Assembly: GCA_965222105.1 (NCBI GenBank)
Contig: CBDCTQ010000054.1
Span: 76,421 to 140,420, forward strand
Direction of reading: 5' to 3'
Length of the DNA: 64,000 nucleotides
Source: CALGLS01 sp965222105
Lineage (GTDB): Bacteria > Bacteroidota > Bacteroidia > Chitinophagales > Saprospiraceae
The position numbers and the translations under genes are program-made. The notes below the pieces were generated by a model. The model was not told the DNA's origin and did no database searches. It was given only the letters and a program-made list of their open reading frames with translations. This document shows positions 1-9,751 of this stretch, one piece after another. Each line of letters opens with the position of its first letter. Position 1 is the stretch's first letter.

Positions 1-702
1 GGTTTTCACCCAAAACCGGATATGATAGTCCCGGAATGGGGCTACCTGGGCTGATTGGACGATGCGTGCATTTCCCGGAGAGGGAGCGTCCTGAGGATTG
101 CTGACCCTGGCGCTGGCATTGCCACTTTTGGCTTCGTTTTCGTCCCAGAAAGTAACGGTTCCGGGGCCATCCTGCCACGACCAGCCGGGAAATTCATTTT
201 GACTGAAAGTGGGCTCTTCCTCAAAATCGGGATTCTCAAAATCGAAAGTATCCGTTTGCAGGTTGACCAATATCTTTTGACTGCCCGATCCCTGCACCAC
301 AAAAGGAGCGTCGATCACCGGCAGCCCCTCGGCCAGGTTGGGGTTATGCCAAAGTATGGGAGAAGAATATCCAAAGGGCACCGTTTCGGGAAATACGGCC
401 ATGCCCAATGTTTTGGCTGAATCCAGGAAGGTATGCAGGTTTTGGAAGTAGTTGTTGGAAAAAGTTGTAAAATCTTCTAAAAACCCAAATTTGGAATCGT
501 GAATGATCACGCCATTATAACAATGTGCCGCCGCATCGGTTAAGGTCTCCAGGGCTGGAGGAAGGTTGGCATCGACCAGAAAATTGGTGGATATGCGTAC
601 CAGCCGATGTTGAAGTGTATGTCCATCGACTATTGGGTGGGGCTGGGCATTTGCTGAAAAAGCGAAAACCAATAACAGGATAATTGTGGCAGTATTTTTC
701 AC
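1..702 (-). CDS. Secreted protein, N-terminal part (runs off the left edge)
   Basis: On the minus strand an open frame runs from a GTG at 702 to base 1 without a stop. It begins with a clean Sec signal peptide (MKNTATIILLLVFAFSANAQ, cleavage after NAQ), which is why GTG is taken as the start; no in-frame ATG precedes it. The visible 234 residues have a first part that could be the beginning of a TIM-barrel (GVIIHDS, GMAVFPETVPFGYS near 65-110) followed, after about residue 155, by what looks like a carbohydrate-binding or jelly-roll module (FENPDFEEEP, GNASARVSNPQ). The family is not certain; a glycosidase-like or substrate-binding exported protein is my inference. It is divergent from the hybrid sensor at 1093, which may regulate it. 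Confidence 0.75.
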   Translation of the reverse strand, partial: MKNTATIILLLVFAFSANAQPHPIVDGHTLQHRLVRISTNFLVDANLPPALETLTDAAAHCYNGVIIHDSKFGFLEDFTTFSNNYFQNLHTFLDSAKTLGMAVFPETVPFGYSSPILWHNPNLAEGLPVIDAPFVVQGSGSQKILVNLQTDTFDFENPDFEEEPTFSQNEFPGWSWQDGPGTVTFWDENEAKSGNASARVSNPQDAPSPGNARIVQSAQVAPFRDYHIRFWVKT

Positions 703-845
703 AGTGGTAAATTTTAACGTGATGAAAACCAATGACCCAAGATAATCATTTCCAAAAAATCAACCCTGCAACCTCTGTTCAAAAGACTATTTCCAGGCAC
801 ATTTGGCTGTTAGCCAATACATTAGTATCTTTGACATTTACAGTC

Positions 846-969
846 CAGCGGTTCTCAATTTGAAAATCAATATTTACGTTCTACACAGGGAACTTCGCGG
901 TAGAGGGGCATCAGCACATCAATAATTAGCAAATCAGCAAATTACTTAAATCTAAATTGAGAATTGCTG
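846..969. mobile_element. MITE-like non-coding element, copy 1
   Basis: This 124-bp element has terminal inverted repeats CAGCGGTTCTCAATTT and, at the other end in reverse complement, CAGCAATTCTCAATTT (14/16). It is flanked by near-perfect 9-bp direct repeats, TTTACAGTC at 837-845 and TTTAAAGTC at 970-978. It is almost identical to 54973-55104. It encodes nothing and must be moved in trans, if still mobile. It sits between two divergent genes. The rest of 703-1092 shows no gene. Confidence 0.85.
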
Positions 970-1092
970 TTTAAAGTCCGCCACAGAAACATCGCGGAAA
1001 AACAAATAAGCACAGAAAAATAACGATCCTAACTCCAAAAACATCGACCCCATCTAACATGACTTGTAACCAATGTATAACCCTTCAGATAA

Positions 1093-4000
1093 ATGTCGAC
1101 GAGGATCGCTACTTTAATTCTGTTTATTTGCTGGTCGGTTATTTGCCCCGGCCAATCAAATCAGGTCGTATTTGGGCGACTGGGCATTGATGACGGGCTG
1201 TCGCAAAGCTCAGTGGTGGCCATTGCGCAGGACAGTCTGGGCTATCTTTGGTTTGCCACTCAGGATGGCCTCAACCGCTACGACGGCCAGCATTTCCATC
1301 CTTACGAAAAATACTTTTGGGATATTACCCGTGAAAACATCACCCGACTGGGACGGCTGATGGTCGATCAGGAGGGATCATTATGGATTTTGCCACAAAC
1401 CGGAATCCCGGAAAAATACAACGCTTCCAACAATACATTTACCCCCGTACTTCCCTTAAATGCTGTCCGCTGCATGTTTCAGGATCAATCTGGAAGCTAT
1501 TTTTTCGGAACGGCCAATGGCCTGCTGCGACTAAGTACTCCTGAAGCCCGGCCTGACACCCTGATCGCTGGAATCGAAATTACCGACGGGTTGACGACCG
1601 GTCAACTTTGGTTGGTGGCCAATGGAAAGGTCGTTCATTCCGATGATCTGTACCATTTCCATACCCTGCCCTTCTCCCGCAAGGGTCCGTCAACTGCTCG
1701 AATTACCTGTTTGGCTCAAAGCCGAAGCGGCCTTCTCTGGGCGGGTTCTTTCGGACATGGACTGTTTGTGAAATCTCCCGGAAGGGACTCTCTCTCCCCT
1801 TTCGGAAAACATCTGACAGGCCCAAGTTTACCCACCCGTATTTTATCCTTATTTGAAGACAGTCGGCAGCGGTTATGGATCGGCACCTATGGGCAGGGGC
1901 TCTATGTGGTGGATCCCAGCCGGAAGTCGATCCGGCAATTCAAAGCCAACAAGCGAAATCCGCTTGCATTATCGTACAACGATATTCTTTCGATCACAGA
2001 AGATCAATCGGGGGTGTTATGGTTCGGTAGCGATGGTGCCGGCCTTAGCTTTTACGATGAAAATATTTTCAAATTCAACGGCCTGACCTATCACCAGGTG
2101 CCTCCCAACATCCAGGTAGATGTCGTTCGGGCACTGTTGGTAGACCCCCTGCACCGCACCTGGTTAGGCACCTCCGGCAAAGGGCTTACCTTACACCAAC
2201 CTGCTGACACCTCACAGCCCTGGCTCACCTATACAGTCAAAAATTCACCTTTGCATTCCGACCGGATCGTTTCGTTAGAGATCGGTTCTGACAGCACCAT
2301 CTGGGTAGGAACACAGGGAAAAGGGCTGGCTTCCGTCAATTACAAGACCAACGTGTTGAGCTCAATCGAAGAGGAAATACTTAAAAATGCCATTATTTGG
2401 GATATTCACTACGATTGGGAAAGGAGGCTCTGGCTCGGCACCGATGCCCTGGGATTGATCGAATACCACCCCGAAAAAGGCATCGTCAATCAGTTCAGCC
2501 ACCTCAAACATCTGCTTCCCGACGATGACATTGTAGCCATCATCGACGGCAACCAGCCAAATGAATTATGGGTGGGAACAGAAAACAGTGGCTTTTGCCG
2601 CTTCAACAAATCGACTTCGCAATTTAATTGTTATCGCAGCCCTAAGGGCACCAACAAGATCAAATGTTTGTACCTCGATGAAAATGGCATTCTATGGATC
2701 GGCACCAAAGACAACGGGTTGGAAGTCTACGATCCTTCCTCCGGGCAATTCGCACAATTCGATACCCGGCATGGACTTCCCAACAAGGTGGTGTACGGTA
2801 TTGTACCCGGTGAAGAGGACGACCTTTGGCTCAGCACCAACCGGGGCATTTGCCGCTTCAAGCTAACTGGTGAACCATTCGATACAGGCACTTCCACGCA
2901 AATAACGAAGTACGACCAACACGACGGTTTGCAATCAGTTGAATTCAACACCGGCGCCCATTTCAAAGACGATCGTGGCTATATCTACTTTGGTGGGATC
3001 AACGGCTACAATTGGTTTCAACCCGTGGGCATCCGACACAACCAGATAGTCCCAAAAGTGATTCTGACCAACTGCACAGCCAATGGAACATCCATCCTAC
3101 CCCATTTCAGGCGAGACCCACCATCGATCATTCAACTCGAATACTGGCAACACGATCTGACCTTCGAATTTGCGGCCACCAGCTATTCCCTTCCGGGGCA
3201 AAATCAATTCCGATACCAGTTGATGGGCTACGACGAAAACCAGATAGAAGCCGGCAACCGCAACTTTGCCCAATACACCAATCTGCCTCCGGGCAATTAC
3301 GAATTTTCCATACAAGCCAGCAATTATGATGGCTTCTGGAATGAGTCGGGGTTGTCGGTCTTGTTTGAAATACCGCGACCATGGTACAACAATTCTCTTG
3401 CATGGCTGGCCTATGCATTCTTCCTTTGCGGAATAGGGTATTTCATTTTCCGCTTCATATACCGCCGCTGGCAATTGGATACCGAACTGAAATTGAAAAA
3501 TGCCGAGGCCATACGCCTGAAAGAATTAGACCAAACCAAATCGAGGTTTTACACCAACATCACCCACGAATTCAGAACACCGCTAACGGTTATCCTTGGT
3601 CTGGCACAGAAGCTTCAACTACACCCAAAGCAAGCCTGGAAAAGTCGGCTCGATACCATCTGCAAAAACGGAAATCTGCTGATGAACCTCATCAATCAAA
3701 TGCTCGACCTGGGTAAACTACAGGAAGGCACCCTCCAGCCTGAATATGTACTCGGCGATGTGATGCTCTGGTTGAAACACCTTGTCCGGTCGGTTCAATC
3801 CTATGCCATAACGGAAGACCTCAGCCTGTCATTCCATTCGGAGCCTGAAGAATTTGTCATGGATTACGACCCGGAAAAGATGAATCGCATTTTGGGCAAC
3901 CTCCTTTCCAATGCCATCAAGTTTACACCCAAATATGGCGAAATAAAAGTGATTGCAAAAGCAGTCAACGACCGGTTGAAGATCAGTATTAGCGACACAG

Positions 4001-5034
4001 GCACCGGCATTGCCACCGAAGACATGCCCCATATCTTCAAACGGTTTTACCAATCCGATTCCACCGATAAAGAAGGTACGGGCATCGGCCTGGCCATTGT
4101 CAAAGAAATGGTCAACATTTTGGGTGGCACCATCACCGCTACGAGCCAACCCAATGAGGGTACTGATTTTGACATTGAATTGCCGGTCACCAAAAAGGCG
4201 GAGCGGGTATCCGAATTTCGTGCAAACATTGTTGGAAACACATCAGGCAAAGCGGTCACTAAAACACAAGAAGCCATGCCGTTTGTTGTCAGGCAGGACA
4301 AACCGCTGCTACTCATTATCGAAGATTATCAGGACATCACCGATTATCTGACGATCATTCTACAGGACAGTTACCAAATACTCACCGCCCGAAATGGAAA
4401 AGAAGGGCTCCAATTGGCGCAGGAATATATCCCCGACCTGGTGCTCAGCGATGTGATGATGCCGGAGATGAATGGATATGAGGTTTGCAAACAGCTTAAA
4501 ACAGATGAACGCACCAGCCACATCCCCGTCGTTTTGCTTACTGCTAAAGCCTCTCAAAAAGACCGGGAAGAGGGATTATCCTCCGGGGCAGATGCCCATC
4601 TGGCAAAACCTTTTTATGAGACGGAATTACTGGTACAACTCGAACGGCTTATCCTGTTGCGCAAAAAGTTGCAGGCTCATTACAACCGGCAGTCTGCCCT
4701 GGAACCGTCAGCCAGTATGGAGCACGAATTTCTCAGAAAATTGAACGAATTTATCTTTCAGCACCTTGACGATACCGACTTAAAAGCAATTCTACTGTGC
4801 AAAGCCATGGGGCTGAGCCGGACGCAGCTTCACAGAAAGGTCAAGGCTCTTACCGATTTGAGTACGATGAATTATGTACGCAAAATCCGGTTGGAGGAGA
4901 GCAACAAGCGACTCAAAACGGGTCGTTACACCGTAGCTCAGGTGGCCTATCAGGTGGGATTCAAACATCCGAACAATTTTTCTACTGCATATAAAGAGTA
5001 TTTTGGCTACCCGCCGAGTGAAACATGTAAATGA
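1093..5034 (+). CDS. Hybrid two-component system protein (sensor kinase/response regulator/AraC HTH)
   Basis: A 1313-residue one-protein signalling system of the HTCS type that Bacteroidota use to sense glycans or other substrates in the periplasm. In order: signal peptide (1-20); two-component propeller repeats over about 30-650 (recurring LWIGT, LWFGSDGAGL and similar blades); a Y_Y_Y domain about 690-755 (NYEFSIQASNYDGFW); a membrane helix about 768-790; HisKA with the phospho-acceptor in THEFRTPL near 824; HATPase (NLLSNAIKF, GTGIGLAIVKE) about 930-1045; a receiver with phospho-Asp in LVLSDVMMPEMNG near 1118; and a C-terminal AraC-type HTH about 1225-1313 (VAYQVGFKHPNNFSTAYKEYFG). All expected domains are present, so it should be functional. 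The ligand is unknown; the divergent secreted gene at 1-702 is a plausible target. Confidence 0.95.
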   Translation: MSTRIATLILFICWSVICPGQSNQVVFGRLGIDDGLSQSSVVAIAQDSLGYLWFATQDGLNRYDGQHFHPYEKYFWDITRENITRLGRLMVDQEGSLWILPQTGIPEKYNASNNTFTPVLPLNAVRCMFQDQSGSYFFGTANGLLRLSTPEARPDTLIAGIEITDGLTTGQLWLVANGKVVHSDDLYHFHTLPFSRKGPSTARITCLAQSRSGLLWAGSFGHGLFVKSPGRDSLSPFGKHLTGPSLPTRILSLFEDSRQRLWIGTYGQGLYVVDPSRKSIRQFKANKRNPLALSYNDILSITEDQSGVLWFGSDGAGLSFYDENIFKFNGLTYHQVPPNIQVDVVRALLVDPLHRTWLGTSGKGLTLHQPADTSQPWLTYTVKNSPLHSDRIVSLEIGSDSTIWVGTQGKGLASVNYKTNVLSSIEEEILKNAIIWDIHYDWERRLWLGTDALGLIEYHPEKGIVNQFSHLKHLLPDDDIVAIIDGNQPNELWVGTENSGFCRFNKSTSQFNCYRSPKGTNKIKCLYLDENGILWIGTKDNGLEVYDPSSGQFAQFDTRHGLPNKVVYGIVPGEEDDLWLSTNRGICRFKLTGEPFDTGTSTQITKYDQHDGLQSVEFNTGAHFKDDRGYIYFGGINGYNWFQPVGIRHNQIVPKVILTNCTANGTSILPHFRRDPPSIIQLEYWQHDLTFEFAATSYSLPGQNQFRYQLMGYDENQIEAGNRNFAQYTNLPPGNYEFSIQASNYDGFWNESGLSVLFEIPRPWYNNSLAWLAYAFFLCGIGYFIFRFIYRRWQLDTELKLKNAEAIRLKELDQTKSRFYTNITHEFRTPLTVILGLAQKLQLHPKQAWKSRLDTICKNGNLLMNLINQMLDLGKLQEGTLQPEYVLGDVMLWLKHLVRSVQSYAITEDLSLSFHSEPEEFVMDYDPEKMNRILGNLLSNAIKFTPKYGEIKVIAKAVNDRLKISISDTGTGIATEDMPHIFKRFYQSDSTDKEGTGIGLAIVKEMVNILGGTITATSQPNEGTDFDIELPVTKKAERVSEFRANIVGNTSGKAVTKTQEAMPFVVRQDKPLLLIIEDYQDITDYLTIILQDSYQILTARNGKEGLQLAQEYIPDLVLSDVMMPEMNGYEVCKQLKTDERTSHIPVVLLTAKASQKDREEGLSSGADAHLAKPFYETELLVQLERLILLRKKLQAHYNRQSALEPSASMEHEFLRKLNEFIFQHLDDTDLKAILLCKAMGLSRTQLHRKVKALTDLSTMNYVRKIRLEESNKRLKTGRYTVAQVAYQVGFKHPNNFSTAYKEYFGYPPSETCK

Positions 5035-5549
5035 CTGATAACCAGATTTTTACATTTAACTGTATTCTACCAATGGAACAACAGCAGCTTTCTTTTTAAA
5101 CCCTTGAAACGACAACACACGGTTTTTGGACACGATCAGACCTGAATTTCACAGTAACAGACGTTATTGTGGTGCTTTTACATACCAAATGACAACAAAG
5201 ACCGGAAATGGCCTGATGAGTATTAGACATTCCTGAAAAATCAGTTATCCCTCTCTCCCCCTGGAAAAAGGATCAGAATGTTTACCTTACTTGAAGGATC
5301 ATTTCCGACCCAATCGCCAAATGAACAACGATTCATATAAGCCGGAGTGGGATACTTCTTCCACCCTGGCTTCTGTGCGTTCGCCCATCAACTGACAGTT
5401 ACCGACGCAAAAAACACATTGGCTAAATGGTAAAAAAACCGTTACCTCAACTGCCACCCCGTAAATGGGGCCCAAAAATCCAAATGATTTTTTTACTACC
5501 ACATTGATATTCACTTCTTAGGCTCGCTCGAAAAATAAATTGTCGTTGG
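5035..5549. other. Gap without a convincing gene
   Basis: A minus-strand 71-codon frame at 5299-5514 has a cysteine pair (CVFCVGNC) but no recognisable domain or ribosome-binding context, so I do not call it. Nothing else stands out before the hairpin at 5550. Confidence 0.4.
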
Positions 5550-5583
5550 TCGGCAGGACGTTATGTTCTGCCGGTTTTTTTTT
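5550..5583 (+). terminator. Intrinsic terminator
   Basis: CGGCAGGAC and GTTCTGCCG pair across a short GTTAT loop and are followed by a run of nine T on the plus strand. It lies about 515 bp after the hybrid sensor stop and is the first good terminator for that transcript. Confidence 0.75.
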
Positions 5584-5857
5584 GGAATGGGGAACCAATC
5601 GGTTGAGCAGATAGTTAAATTGTTATCTATTGACTTTTCCTACCGCTCAGCGGGATCGATATAAAAAATCACACGTAGTTAGTTTACTGGCAGATAGGTT
5701 CCCTTCGTGAAAATCTGCCAGGCTTGACAAAAGCCTTAGAGCCGGTGAAGTGTAGTAGCCGGCTCTTTAATTTTGTTATTTTATTACAATCGACTTCTCC
5801 GCTACTTCCCAATTCCAAGATTTTCTCTATTTTTACATGCCCTGATTCCCCACCCCA

Positions 5858-5934
<77 letters not shown>

Positions 5935-5976
5935 AATTTTCCCTATTTTGCGGCCCTAACCAAACCGTACACCATC

Positions 5977-7521
5977 ATGACCACAAATAAAAGGGAAACC
6001 CTCCTCCAAAAGATGGAAGCAGCCCGCCTGGGTGGCGGCACCCAACGCATCGAAAAACAGCACCAGAAAGGTAAGCTCACCGCCCGCGAACGTATCCACT
6101 TCCTCCTGGATGAAGGCTCTTTCGAGGAAATAGGTATGCTCGTCACCCACCGGACAACCGACTTCGGCATGGACCAACAGATATTCTACGGCGATGGCGT
6201 CGTCACCGGCTATGGCACCATCGATGGCAGGCTGGTATACGTCTTTGCACAGGACTTTACCGTATTCGGAGGCTCCCTTTCGGAAACGCATGCGGAGAAA
6301 ATATGTAAGATCATGGATATGGCCATGAAGGTCGGCGCCCCACTCATCGGCCTCAACGATAGCGGAGGCGCCCGCATCCAGGAAGGCGTTCGCTCGCTGG
6401 GGGGATATGCCGAGATATTTTATCGTAATGTGATGGCCTCTGGGGTCATCCCACAGATATCAGCCATCATGGGGCCCTGCGCCGGGGGTGCGGTCTACTC
6501 ACCCGCCATGACCGATTTTACGATCATGGTCGAACACTCCAGCTACATGTTCGTTACCGGACCCAACGTGGTCAAAACAGTAACCAACGAGGAGGTCACT
6601 TCCGAAGAGCTGGGCGGCGCCACCACCCACGCCACCAAATCGGGGGTCACCCACCTTACTGCCGCCAACGACCTGGACTGCATCCGGCAGATCAAACAAC
6701 TGCTCAGCTACCTCCCCCAAAACTGCGAGGATCAACCCACACACCTTCCCTACGAAACCCGCGAAGAAGTTAGAGAGGCGTTGGAAACCATCATTCCGGA
6801 AAGCGCTAACCAACCTTACGATATGCGCGACATCATCGAAGGTATTGCCGATGAGGACTCCTTTTTTGAAATTCACAAAGCTTACGCTGAAAATATAGTG
6901 GTGGGATTTGCCCGGTTGGCCGGACGCAGCATCGGCATTGTGGCCAACCAACCCATGAGTCTGGCCGGCTGCCTCGATGTGGACAGCTCCAAAAAGGCCG
7001 CCCGCTTTACCCGCTTCTGCGACTGCTTCAACATCCCCTTACTCGTACTGGTCGATGTACCCGGATTCCTACCCGGCACCAACCAGGAATGGAACGGCAT
7101 CATCGTCAACGGAGCCAAGTTGTTGTACGCCCTTAGCGAAGCCACCGTGCCGCGCATCTCCGTCATCACCCGTAAAGCCTATGGCGGGGCCTACGATGTG
7201 ATGAACTCCAAACACATCCGCGCCGATATGAACTTTGCCTTCCCCTCTGCCGAAATTGCCGTCATGGGTGCTAAAGGAGCCAGCGAGATCATTTTCCGAA
7301 AGGAGATTAAAAATGCCGACGACCCTGCCGCCGTACTGGCCGAAAAGGAGGCCGAATATGCACGCCTTTTCGCCAACCCATACAGTGCTACCCAACGCGG
7401 CTTCATCGACGAAGTGATCGCCCCCAAAGATACCCGCCGCAAACTGATAAAGGCTTTTGCCATGCTGGAAAACAAGGCCGTGACGCTGCCGCGAAAAAAA
7501 CACGGGAATATTCCATTATAG
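5977..7521 (+). CDS. Acyl-CoA carboxylase, carboxyltransferase beta subunit (propionyl-CoA type)
   Basis: A 514-residue carboxyltransferase of the crotonase-like PccB/MmdA family, which transfers CO2 from carboxybiotin to an acyl-CoA, usually propionyl-CoA. Both half-domains are intact. The N-terminal acyl-CoA oxyanion segment is at about 165-180 (IMGPCAGGAVYSPAMTDF), and the C-terminal biotin-site segment is near 360-410 (DVPGFLPGTNQEW, KAYGGAYDVMNSKH). Length is normal for the family. No biotin carboxylase or biotin carrier gene is adjacent, so the partner subunit must be elsewhere. Substrate choice (propionyl- versus methylmalonyl-CoA decarboxylase) cannot be decided from the sequence. Confidence 0.93.
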   Translation: MTTNKRETLLQKMEAARLGGGTQRIEKQHQKGKLTARERIHFLLDEGSFEEIGMLVTHRTTDFGMDQQIFYGDGVVTGYGTIDGRLVYVFAQDFTVFGGSLSETHAEKICKIMDMAMKVGAPLIGLNDSGGARIQEGVRSLGGYAEIFYRNVMASGVIPQISAIMGPCAGGAVYSPAMTDFTIMVEHSSYMFVTGPNVVKTVTNEEVTSEELGGATTHATKSGVTHLTAANDLDCIRQIKQLLSYLPQNCEDQPTHLPYETREEVREALETIIPESANQPYDMRDIIEGIADEDSFFEIHKAYAENIVVGFARLAGRSIGIVANQPMSLAGCLDVDSSKKAARFTRFCDCFNIPLLVLVDVPGFLPGTNQEWNGIIVNGAKLLYALSEATVPRISVITRKAYGGAYDVMNSKHIRADMNFAFPSAEIAVMGAKGASEIIFRKEIKNADDPAAVLAEKEAEYARLFANPYSATQRGFIDEVIAPKDTRRKLIKAFAMLENKAVTLPRKKHGNIPL

Positions 7522-7580
7522 ATTTTTCCTTTCACGGTTTTCATTAGAACGCCTAACACATTGTATGAAACGGTGTTTAC

Positions 7581-7941
7581 CTGAAATTAAAGGAAAATTA
7601 TGATTTTTTTTTGCCTCGCCCCACCCCTCAATCCCCTGAAGGGGAAGGCCACCCGCTTGCCTGACAGCTAATCACCTTTCTATACTCCCTTTTACAAGAA
7701 AGCTCTTTTGCCTTTGGAAATCTGAATAGACATAATGAACAGAAATTTTGTATGCAGCCTGAATGCCCCCTGACTGCCGGCCATACGCATCAACTGAAAT
7801 TAAAGTGAAATTTTGATTTTTGTTTGCCTCGCCCCACCCCTCAATCCCCTGAAGGGGAAGTCCACCCGCTTGCCTGACAGCTAATCACCTTTCTATACTC
7901 CCTTTTATAAGAAAGCTCTTTTGCCTTTGGAAATCTGAATA
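7581..7941. repeat. 148-bp direct repeat, two copies
   Basis: Copy 1 at 7581-7728 and copy 2 at 7794-7941 are nearly identical over their whole length, starting CTGAAATTAAAG and ending CTGAATA, separated by 65 bp. Each contains a small CCCCT-GAAG-GGG hairpin. The second copy stops two bases before the isomerase gene stop codon. The stretch 7522-7942 carries no gene. Confidence 0.9.
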
Positions 7942-7942
7942 A

Positions 7943-8533
7943 CTATCCCCCAACTTTTCCGAATATCGATGCCTCCACCCACTCGCATATCAAATGACCC
8001 AACAACAGATGCCCTTCCTGGATGCGCGGCGTATCTTTGGATGGAATGTTGAGCAAATAGTCACAGCGATTCGACATTTTGCCGCCTCCATTGCCCGTCA
8101 TACCTACCACGATCATGTATTGACGACGGGCCGCATCAATGGCTTCGAGGACATTGGCTGAGTTGCCGGAGGTAGACAAGGCAAACAAGATGTCCCCGTC
8201 ATTGCCTTTAGCTTCGATCATTCGGGCGAATACTTTTTCAAAACCATAGTCGTTGGCCACAGCGGTGAGAAAAGAGGAGTTGACGTGAAGGGCTTCGGCG
8301 TGCAGGGGTTTGCGGTCGAGGTAGTACCGACCCGACAACTCCGCTGCCAGGTGTTGGGCGTCGGCAGCGCTGCCCCCGTTGCCACAAAACAGGATCTTTT
8401 TTCCGCCTTTCAAGGCAATGGTTGCCAGAGAAGCCACCTTTTCGATGGTTTGCAACAGAGTTTGGTCTTCTGCCAGCTTTTGCTGAAGCAAAATACTTTC
8501 TACGATTCGTTCTTTTATGGTTGGACTTGTCAT
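7943..8533 (-). CDS. gmhA: SIS-domain sugar-phosphate isomerase (GmhA-like)
   Basis: About 196 residues from the ATG at 8533, chosen because AAAGGTGA lies 9 bases upstream, whereas an in-frame ATG at 8578 has no such site. The protein has the phosphoheptose isomerase pattern: ILFCGNGGSAADAQHLAAE (phosphate-binding loop), FALSTSGNSANVLEAI, GMTGNGGGKM, and a C-terminal EGHLLLGHLICEWVE helix. GmhA converts sedoheptulose 7-phosphate to D-glycero-manno-heptose 7-phosphate for LPS core or S-layer glycans. Two glycosyltransferases lie just upstream in the same orientation, which fits surface polysaccharide synthesis. Confidence 0.85.
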   Translation of the reverse strand: MTSPTIKERIVESILLQQKLAEDQTLLQTIEKVASLATIALKGGKKILFCGNGGSAADAQHLAAELSGRYYLDRKPLHAEALHVNSSFLTAVANDYGFEKVFARMIEAKGNDGDILFALSTSGNSANVLEAIDAARRQYMIVVGMTGNGGGKMSNRCDYLLNIPSKDTPRIQEGHLLLGHLICEWVEASIFGKVGG

Positions 8534-8611
8534 GTCTTGTTTCACCTTTTTGCTTGTTTGTATTGGTTCTTTGTTCATCGTGCTTTGGTGAAGCGAGTGG
8601 CTGTGTTTTCA

Positions 8612-9751
8612 TTAAACATATACCATCCGCACAATCTCTTTCACCATGTTCGCCCACGAAAACCGCTGCTTGTCTTTTCGGACTGCCGCTGTCATTGCCT
8701 TCGCCCGGCTGTGGTCGTAGAAGTCGACCAGGGCATCGGCGATGGCTTTGGGTGAAATGTCAACGATGTACCCACTCACTCCGTGATCGATGATCTCCGG
8801 CAGGCCGCCTACTCTTGTCGCCACCATGGGCTTGTCGAAGTGATATGCCAATTGAGAAATGCCGCTTTGGGTGGCAGATTTATAGGGTTGCACCACCAGA
8901 TCGGCGGCACAAAAGTAATAACGAACTTCGGGATTGGGAATAAAATCGGTTCGTAAAATCAGCAAGTCTTGAACAGCTTTTTCCAACATTAGTTTTTCGT
9001 ACATCGCTTGATTTCCGTAGTACTCCCCGGCTACAATAAGGCGGATGTCTCGTTGACGAATTCGCAGATCGGCCATTGCCTCAATGAGCAGGTCCAGGCC
9101 TTTATATTCCCGGATGAATCCAAAAAACAGGATGTATTTCCCATTTGGCGAAAGCCCCAACTGTTTTCTGGCTTCTGATTGAGCAATCGCATCTCCGTAA
9201 TTGTCGTAAATCGGATGGGGTACATAAGCAATGGGCTTGGAGGCAGTAAACCGACGCAACTCTTCCGCTACCGCCCTGGACAACACGACAAAAGCATCGA
9301 CCGATCCTACAAAATACCTCGACAAGAGGGTATCGCCGGGCCGCTTTTCGTGGGGGATGATGTTGTCGACGATGGCTACCGTCCGGGTATGTTGGTTCTT
9401 TTTAGCTTGTCGCAAAATGGTACCCAGGCAGGGCCCCATGAAGGGCAACCAAAACCGGGTGACGATCAGGTCGGGACGACTGCGGCGAAGGTCCCGGCCT
9501 ACCCGCCACCAGTTGAAGGGATTTACTGAATTAACCACTACTTTGATGTCGAGCCCCTCTGGTGGTGGGTCGTTGGAATATTGGGTCTTGCCCGGGAACA
9601 GTATGTTGGGATACTGAAGGCTAAAGGTATAGATGGTCACCTGGTGGCCGTGTTTCAAAAACTCGTAGGCCAGCCGTTCGGTCGATGAGGCGATCCCTCC
9701 GCGCAGGGGGTAAGCTGGCGCCAAAATAACAATGCTATTGCTTTGCGACAC
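8612..9751 (-). CDS. Glycosyltransferase family 4-like
   Basis: A 379-residue cytosolic GT-B glycosyltransferase. The N-terminal half opens with a glycine-rich acceptor-side loop (ILAPAYPLRGGIASSTERLA). The C-terminal half has the donor-site signature (GFIREYKGLDLLIEAM; SATQSGISQLAYHFDKPMVA; GGLPEII). Its start overlaps the end of the upstream GT2 gene by 17 bp, which indicates one transcript with translational coupling. The donor and acceptor sugars cannot be told from sequence. Confidence 0.88.
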   Translation of the reverse strand: MSQSNSIVILAPAYPLRGGIASSTERLAYEFLKHGHQVTIYTFSLQYPNILFPGKTQYSNDPPPEGLDIKVVVNSVNPFNWWRVGRDLRRSRPDLIVTRFWLPFMGPCLGTILRQAKKNQHTRTVAIVDNIIPHEKRPGDTLLSRYFVGSVDAFVVLSRAVAEELRRFTASKPIAYVPHPIYDNYGDAIAQSEARKQLGLSPNGKYILFFGFIREYKGLDLLIEAMADLRIRQRDIRLIVAGEYYGNQAMYEKLMLEKAVQDLLILRTDFIPNPEVRYYFCAADLVVQPYKSATQSGISQLAYHFDKPMVATRVGGLPEIIDHGVSGYIVDISPKAIADALVDFYDHSRAKAMTAAVRKDKQRFSWANMVKEIVRMVYV

